From: Lunularia cruciata | Taxonomy: Eukaryota; Streptophyta; Marchantiopsida; Lunulariales; Lunulariaceae | Assembly (NCBI GenBank): GCA_948567375.1 | Contig: OX419755.1 | Span: 47,014,291-47,078,290, forward strand | Length of the DNA stretch: 64,000 bases | Reading direction: 5' to 3' | Part shown: positions 58,316 through 64,000 of the stretch, one piece after another | Layout: each line of letters opens with the position of its first letter | Position numbering within the stretch: the stretch's first letter is position 1 | The notes under the pieces: generated by a model | The model's database searches: none | Seen by the model: only the letters and a program-made list of their open reading frames with translations | Told to the model about the DNA's origin: nothing | Made by a program: the position numbers and the translations under genes

Positions 58316-59340
58316 TCACCCCCTGATTGGTCTCCTCAAAATAGGAGCAGATATCAACCTCTCCTTGAGCTCTACAAAAGCTCTCTCCTGCTCATCTCCC
58401 CAACACCACTCTTGTGTAAGCTTGGTCAGCTTTGTCAAGGCCTTGGCAATGGCACTAAATCCTCTAACATACCGGTGATAGAAGTTTGTCAACCCAAGGA
58501 ATGTTTGCACTCTGCTCACATCCGTAGGCCAAGGAATACGTGCAATAGCCTCCACCTTGGTCTGCTAGACACCAAGTCCTCCGGGGTAGATAGTGTGACC
58601 CAAATACTCAACCTGCTCGTGGAAGAACCTACACTTCCCATGATGTAATTTGAGTCCATGAGATCTCAACCTCTCAAACACCTCCAACAACTGTCTCTCA
58701 TGCTCCTCCACAGTAGTGCTATAAACTAAAATGTCATCAATATAGCACCGAGCAAAATCCAATCCAGCTAGGATCCTATCCATGACCCTCTGGAACTCAG
58801 CAGGAGCGTTCTTTAACCCAAATGGTAAGGACCTCCACTAATATAACACATCCTTGCCGGGAGGATCAATAACCCAAATGTTGTCTTGGACTTATCCTCC
58901 TCCTTGATCGGCAACTGATGATATCCTGCTCGAAGATCCAAAGTATTGAAGATCTTTGCATGCCCAATTGCATCAAAAATCTCCTCCGGTGTAGGCATGG
59001 CATACCGATCAGCCCTGGTCTATCGGTTGATAGGACGGTAATCTCCACACATCCGCCTATCTGTATAGTTGCCATGCATATCCTTCTTGGCTGGCATCAT
59101 TGTTGCTGATGTATACTCTCCATGTGAAATCTCCACCAAACCAGCCTCAAAAAGGTCACTACTCCGGCTTTGAATCAATGTCCTCTCCATATCACTATAT
59201 CAATAAGGACGTCAAAAAACTGGTGTGTTGCTAGTCAGCTCAATCCGTATACCATGTCCCTTTAGAGCACCCAAATCCTTCATACTGAAGACAAAACAAC
59301 TCATGTGACTCCTCAAGAACCTCCAAACCCTCCGTCTTTC
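58316..59340 (-). pseudogene. B2 reverse transcriptase
   Basis: Blocks in order: GLVEISHGEYTSATMMPAKK, DRRMCGDYRPIN, YAMPTPEEIFDAIGHAKIF, TLDLRAGYHQ, a frameshift near 58860, SLPFGLKNAPAEFQRVMDRI, CYIDDILVYS (catalytic Asp pair, 58733-58746) and GLKLHHGKCRFF. The thumb/connection continues to FLGLTNFYHRYVRGFSAIA (58316-58555). Apart from stops and one frameshift it is well preserved. Confidence 0.92.
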
Positions 59341-59424
59341 CTCTCCAGTAAGCTTGGGTCCAAGATCTGGCTCCCAAGTATCCTCTGTAATTGTAGTAGG
59401 AGTGGAAGACGTACTGACTGACTG

Positions 59425-59745
59425 CTACACTGGGCCCTTGGGAGCAATAGTGTCATGCTCCCGACCACTAGAGGTCTCAACCTCTGTGTGAAAAACTCCC
59501 TCCACTCTGGCTGCAAGCTCCACACGTCTTCTAGCTGCATCCCATGTGGACCAAGGATGTAATCCAAGTAGCTCACGCTCACCTGGATGGACTCCAAGTA
59601 GACCACTCTCCCTAGTAGCTATTGGATGTGTCCCAAGAATACCATGTCCACTCGGTCCATCGCCCCAGCATGTGCTTGAATCGTCTTGATAGGCACAGGG
59701 CTCACAAGTGTCCAAGTGGTGATGCCTATCAAGCACATCCAACAT
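59425..59745 (-). pseudogene. Linker between methyltransferase and RT
   Basis: An open stretch (part of 59425-59871 in this frame) with AMLDVLDRHHHLDTCEP and ARRRVELAARVEGVFHTEVE. It does not match a domain I know. It shares the frame of the downstream RT N-terminus, so the pol reading frame runs through it. Confidence 0.55.
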
Positions 59746-59749
59746 TGCT

Positions 59750-60720
59750 CTGCCAAGCCAAGGCTCACAATCCATGTCAAACAATTTAGGTCCATAGCCT
59801 GACCTAACACCTGACGCCTGGATGCCTCTAACACTGATGGAACAGCGGTAATACCAGTGCAAAAAACCCATTGCCCGCTCTCTCTCTCATCAACATTGGG
59901 CTCCACCGACTACTATAACTGTGAGTCCCAAACAAGTCCAAGTCCTCCCTCTCAAAAAGCATGAGAGCCTGGGAAACTCATGAGTGTGGGAAATGCAGCT
60001 CTAGGCTGTCCAACTAGGTTCACCACTGCTATAGGTGACCTATCAGCCACTACCACTGTCTAAGACTGACGCCCAACATCCAAAATATCATCAACAAGAA
60101 TGTGGTCCAGTTGTTGAATCCCATCATAAGCACGTTGTAGAACCTCTCTAGGTAAGAGGTTCGTCCACCAAAGACAAAGATGATGAGCCCGTGATCCCAC
60201 TCTGGCTGCATCTAACAATACACGTCCCATCCAAGAATAGACCTAATGTGTACTCGTCACCACTCTAGTGCGAGAATCACCCATCAAAGGAACATTCTCC
60301 AAAAGGTAAGCTGGAGAAACGGATTGATGAACCTGGAGATGTTGTAGTATCCGTAACATCTCCCAAAACACACCAGAATGAGGATCCTAAAGACCCAAAC
60401 CACGGCCCGCACGTGTATGTCCCTAACATGGCCATCCTGAAATCACCAAGTGAATAGGCCCATGTCTCTCTAGGTCATGCGCCCCCAGTAAGGAAATGTC
60501 CCCTTGTAGGGCCTTCTGGTAACCTCTGACTGCTAACATTGGTAATAACTCCGGATACCGATAGGCCAAGTGTGCCACAAGATGTAGAGAGACTTGCCTA
60601 GCAGTCTCATCTCTCTCTACATACAAGTACCTTTGCACTCATATACCCGCCTGTAACAGCGTAGCTAGTCCGGTGCTAATCCCACTAAACAACTCCAATA
60701 CGCATATCCCCTCTACTGGA
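59750..60720 (-). pseudogene. C5 cytosine DNA methyltransferase domain in B2 pol
   Basis: The enzyme class transfers methyl from S-adenosylmethionine to cytosine C5. About 323 codons in a single frame show motif I VLELFSGISTGLATLLQAG (cofactor loop, 60670-60705) and motif II-like YLYVERDETARQVS. GDISLL and HGPIHLVISGWPC follow, with the catalytic Cys codon at 60427-60429, then GHTRAGRGLGL. Motif VI is YLLENVPLMG (ENV at 60291-60299), motif VIII-like RAHHLCLWWTNLLP (60155-60186) and motif X RRQVLGQAMDLNCLTWIV (59768-59822). A recognition-type region of about 110 codons lies between VIII and X, including PTLMSFPGSHAF. The order I to X is canonical, and the HGPIHLVISGWPC and WWTNLLP blocks resemble DNMT3-type enzymes. 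No BAH domain or chromodomain accompanies it. Eight or more stops (TAG or TGA) make this copy inactive. Confidence 0.9.
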
Positions 60721-61105
60721 TACTGCCAAGCAATGAGTGTGGTATCTAGAGGTGTTAAAGCAATTGCCTCTGGAAGCTCATGCTCACACTCATCTCCTGA
60801 TGGTACGAAGGCTCCACTCCAAGCCTGCTGCACCAATTGATCTGCATGCTGCTGCAATGCCTCCTCCGAACTCCACAATGGAATATCCAAGGTGGATGGA
60901 AAAATCCCAATCATACTCCAAAGCCAAGTGATCTCCTCTGGTACTGGAGTATCCTTTGCATGGGTGTTCCCCTCCAACAAGTCACCAAGCCAAGTAATTG
61001 CACCACTGAAAGCTAAAACTGATGCTGCCATGGTCCCAGACTGTAGTGAGCCAAGACTGCCACTACTAAAGCGTACTGGTAGATGACATACCCGTCCCTC
61101 ACCAA
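60720..61105 (-). pseudogene. Spacer between protease and methyltransferase
   Basis: About 120 codons without a stop: from GEGRVCHLPVRF through ITWLGDLLEG, WSSEEALQQHADQLVQQAW and GDECEHELPEAIAL to the start of motif I. I recognise no domain. It may be an N-terminal extension of the methyltransferase or a protease-adjacent region. It is unusually well preserved compared with the rest of B2. Confidence 0.5.
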
Positions 61106-61590
61106 CCAGGTCTATAAGAGGTTGTCTTCTCCCAATAGTCAATGCTGAAACCCATGGGGTATAACACTGCTCCCCCAACTAGCACATCATATGACTCGGC
61201 TATCGTCGCAATAGCGTGAGCTCTCACCACCGAGCTATCAGTCAGGTGACTAGGCTGAACCTGGACAACAAGCTCTCCACGTGTGATGTACTGTGTCGAA
61301 CTACCACCTAGAGATGTCTGGATCTGAAATGGACACCTCTCCACATCGGTCTTCCGTAACTCTAGACCGACAACTGCAGCCTTCCCCAACATAAGGGGCT
61401 ACGCACCAGAGTCTAACAAGACTCTCTGTGGTGTATACACCTTCCCTGAAGGTCCCACTAAATGGAAAATCCCCCTTTGGTTATCCAATAGGACAACACC
61501 AGGTGTGAACCATGCTCTCTCAAAGGCCGGTCTAGCTGGCAACTCCTCCAGTCTAGCCGCTATTGCCTGCCATAAACCACTGGTCACTGA
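61099..61590 (-). pseudogene. B2 aspartic protease
   Basis: Retropepsin-like. RVLLDSGA carries the catalytic Asp-Ser-Gly, followed by a TAG stop, then PLMLGKAAVVGLELRKTDVE. The flap and C-terminal parts continue through AIATIAESYDVLVGGAVLYP to IDYWEKTTSYRPGW. A single-base frameshift near 61105 leads into the spacer frame, and another near 61590 connects to Gag-side sequence. Confidence 0.85.
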
Positions 61591-61809
61591 ATGGATCCCA
61601 TGAATGAATGGATCCCATGCTCCTCAACCAAGTCAGCTCCACTACCAACCACCTCTGCTCTAGTAGTAGGAACTATACCATCCCTACTCCCACACAGCGT
61701 GGCAGCCAACTGGAACACTAGGGTTGGGTCAACTCCCAATGTAAACTTATCACTGGCCAAAAACAAAGGACGTTGCATAATCAGCTGAGCCGCCCCCAAC
61801 ATCATGCTA

Positions 61810-63650
61810 GATTCAGTCTATGTAGTAGCAGGTGGCTGACTAGCAGGTAGTCCATCATGTACTCCATCACCATTTACCACACTTGCACTCGGACGCCTAG
61901 GAACCATGGATGTCATCTGCAATGCCTCAGATAGTATGAAAGACTGGGGAAGTCTGACCTGTCTCCCAACCTCTCCTCTCTATGGGTCCAATTGCATTGA
62001 TGCTCCTCTAGGCTCTGGAGCACGTACTGCACTCCTAGTCACTGCTGCAGATGCATCTACTTGTGCTGCTCCGCACATGAAGTCCAAAGCATCTCTATCA
62101 CCAGCATATGAGGTGGAAGCCTCAGCACCCAAATCTGATCTCCTCTGAGCAATAGCCATACTAGCCAATCTCTGCTCCAACTGCTCAATCCGAGTAGCCA
62201 TAGTTGTGTCAAAAGTAAGGGTAGGTATTGCACCCCTACTAGGTGTAGATCCTCTACCACCACCTCGTCCTCTATGACCTGGAGCTCCTCTACTACCTGC
62301 CATAGCAGCCCTACCACTCCGTAACTCCAGGTGTAGGTCAAAACACCGGTCACTAGTGTGACCAAATCTGTGCCAGTGCTCACACTGCGTTTGTGCTGGC
62401 TGTGATGCACCCAAGGTATCAGGTCCACTACCCTGAGTACACTCTCTCCAATAGTGAGTTCCACCACAAGTCCAACAAGCAACACCACCACTCACTGGCT
62501 GTTGTTGACCCAAAAATGAGCGTAAGGGTCTAACTCCACTAGGCCCTCCACTTGCTCTATAGGATCTGGGCTGTCCACCCTGTCCTCAAAAACCAATTGG
62601 GCGTGATGCACTCTAGAAGAAGTCACAGCCGTGGATGAGGTCTCCCTACCAAATCTAGATGTCACCACTCTCTCCTCTACCATGTTGAGCTCAATACGCT
62701 CAGCCAAACCAAAGACCACTGCTAAAGTAGGCAAAGTAACCTGTAACAACGTAGCATCACAAACTCTACATCACAACTCCCTGTCCAGTATCCCATACCA
62801 AAATTGGACTGCATGGGCCTTAGTAACTCCCTGAGTGAAACTGATCAGCCGCCTCATGCAAGTGTATGCCTCACGTAGGCTCTCTCCAGCCTTCCGTTGG
62901 AACTCCTGCAAGCTCCTCAGCTTGTCAGTCCGCACTCCTTGGTAGTTCTGCCTCAAACATAGGAAGAACTCCACCATGGGGTTAAACCCCGATACCACAC
63001 CACCTCCTGCAACGGTACCTCCACTCGTAGTAGCACTATCTCCAACTAGTGCACCTCCACTAGCTCCACCCACACTACTTGAGCTAGAACTCGTAGGTAC
63101 AGCCAATCTACTCTTGGCCACCGAGCCTGAAGTGATGGAGATATAGTGTGAAGACCAATACTGTCTCCATAACTCAAATTCCTCCAAATGAGCTCTCTTG
63201 AACTCATGGTAGTCATCCATCGGTGGACCCTCCAAGTGTTGAAACAACCCCTTCCATGCCATGAAGGGTGTGAACAAAGTCGGGTTCCGCATCTACTACA
63301 GATCACACCAACTATCAAACTCCTGGATGAAGTCATCCAACTCAATGGTACCCACTATACCAGAGTAACGCCTAGGGCCTTTGGAGGCCCCATAAATCTT
63401 GTCCATGTCCCACAACAACGGTGCGGACACACTAAGTGCACTCTCAATTGAATTAGCTCTTGTGTCGAACTCCAACTTAGAGTGAATCTCCTCCCTCACT
63501 GGGACCTGAGATACATGCTGATACCGAGCACCACTTCGAGTAAACCCACTGTGTACTGCAGGGCTAACTCCTCTGGAATCTCCAAAGAACTTCCTTGTGA
63601 CAAAGTAACCACAACAGCAAACCCGAACCACCAACTGCAACCGCAAGTCG
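61810..63650 (-). pseudogene. B2 Gag with zinc knuckles
   Basis: Particle protein. N-terminal part: YSGIVGTIELDDFIQEFDSW, two TAG codons, then MAWKGLFQHLEGPPMDDYHE and FKRAHLEEFELWRQYWSSHY. A Ser/Gly/Ala-rich linker (about 63000-63100) precedes the second capsid part (RSLQEFQRKAGESLREAYTC). After a frameshift near 62620 comes a knuckle, CWTCGGTHYWREC (62439-62477), and a second, CEHWHRFGHTSDRC, in which the second Cys is Trp. The likely start Met lies upstream of 63400; I cannot fix it. Confidence 0.8.
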
Positions 63651-63982
63651 CAACACCACCACGTGCCAACACCACCAAGTGCCAACCCCACTAATGTAAC
63701 TCTAACCGAGATAACTACACTAGGGGAAAGGGCAACCTGTAACCTGCCATCATAACACGCACTCTCACAGTCTGCATGTCATCATTTCCTACCTCACCAA
63801 AGAGAAACAAAGGTAGTTTGACTGGTCATCACTCCAACCTCACCACCGAGAGCACACTAGAGCACCAACGCTCAAAAGTCAAGGCACCTCACACAAACGT
63901 GGTGCACAAATAGGAAGCAGAGAATGGAGGGGGTCCAATCACAAGAAATCTAAACAAAAACCCTCCATCTCATAACACAACA

Positions 63983-63999
63983 CGAGATTGACTCTGCCA
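63983..63999 (-). other. Possible B2 primer binding site
   Basis: The last bases of the window, read on the minus strand, give TGGCAGAGTCAATCTC, which begins TGG as primer binding sites do and lies a plausible 350 bases before Gag. The LTR end that would prove it is outside the window, and I cannot name the matching tRNA. Confidence 0.25.
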
Positions 64000-64000
64000 C

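Larger units (their letters stand above)
55474..64000 (-). mobile_element. B2: Ty3/gypsy element encoding a DNA methyltransferase and a PHD finger
   Basis: A minus-strand LTR retrotransposon whose 5' LTR lies beyond the right edge. Order in transcript sense: Gag with zinc knuckle, protease, spacer, C5 DNA methyltransferase, linker, RT, RNase H, integrase, PHD finger, 3' LTR. Protease-RT-RNase H-integrase order and the RT sequence place it in Ty3/gypsy. The methyltransferase lies in the pol region between protease and RT on the same strand, with readable coding sequence on both sides. The copy is inactive: it has many TAG and TGA stops and frameshifts near 62620, 61590, 61105, 59745, 58860 and 57190. 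A second family member is B1. Confidence 0.92.

Noticed and set aside
59425-59871. A 148-codon ORF as a separate gene
   Set aside because: Its first 40 codons are an out-of-frame reading of methyltransferase motif X; the rest is the pol linker in its proper frame after a frameshift near 59745.
59313-61178. The methyltransferase as a host gene (DRM, MET1 or CMT) or as bacterial contamination
   Set aside because: It lies on the same strand between retroelement protease and RT with coding sequence continuing on both sides. It lacks BAH, chromodomain and introns, and its decay matches the rest of the element.
62057-62491. A 144-codon minus-strand ORF
   Set aside because: It is a shadow of the Gag zinc-knuckle region, whose real frame carries CWTCGGTHYWREC.
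1-64000. tRNA, rRNA or organelle insertions
   Set aside because: I found no cloverleaf-like tRNA or rRNA-like block by eye. The tRNA-like matches are retroelement primer sites only. A proper tRNA scan would be decisive.

Overview
The window looks like nuclear DNA of a plant (streptophyte). It is intron-bearing, AT-rich and full of retrotransposons. Two intact host genes of plant type are present: a four-exon SCP2 lipid-transfer protein gene (3709-6217) with a peroxisomal C-terminus, and a five-exon CCT-domain transcription-regulator gene (34599-37113). An initiator-Met-type primer binding site in one element also fits a plant. I cannot name the species. The retrotransposon-borne DNA methyltransferase suggests an early-diverging or non-seed lineage, but that is inference.

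Layout. 1-2960: decayed repeats, including a scrap of a LINE (called LINE-D here). 2961-7179: the SCP2 gene and its flanks. 7180-26600: a nest of mobile elements. A 3' piece of a second LINE (LINE-C) is followed by the LTR and 3' half of a Ty3/gypsy element (copy B1). B1 is split by a complete, decayed chromodomain-bearing Ty3/gypsy element (element A, 8709-15281, 5-bp target duplication TTATA). B1 is cut off inside its reverse transcriptase by a pile of LINE-C fragments in alternating orientation. 26601-33300: gene-poor DNA with two orphan ORFs and a diverged three-unit tandem repeat. 33300-37113: leader and coding region of the CCT gene. 37114-40807: non-coding DNA with several strong hairpins and a G-quadruplex motif. 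40808-53670: a second LINE-C pile containing one LINE-D piece. 55474-64000: a second, much longer copy (B2) of the B element on the minus strand, running off the right edge.

The B element is the notable find. Read on the minus strand, B2 encodes Gag with a zinc knuckle, protease, a spacer of about 120 codons, a cytosine-5 DNA methyltransferase with its motifs in canonical order (I, IV, VI, VIII, X), a linker, reverse transcriptase, RNase H and integrase. A C4HC3 PHD finger follows at the end of pol. The element therefore carried a candidate DNA-methylation writer and a chromatin-reading finger in one polyprotein. Copy B1 keeps a decayed PHD finger, so the finger belongs to the family. B2 is dead: I read more than 20 in-frame stops and several frameshifts. 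Every stop in the frames I judge real is TAG or TGA, none is TAA, and most are explained by C-to-T change at CAG or CGA codons. That is the pattern expected from deamination of CHG- and CG-methylated DNA.

All retroelement coding regions here are broken. The host genes read cleanly through their splice junctions. Element boundaries in the LINE piles were judged by eye and are good to about 10-30 bases. No database search was possible.
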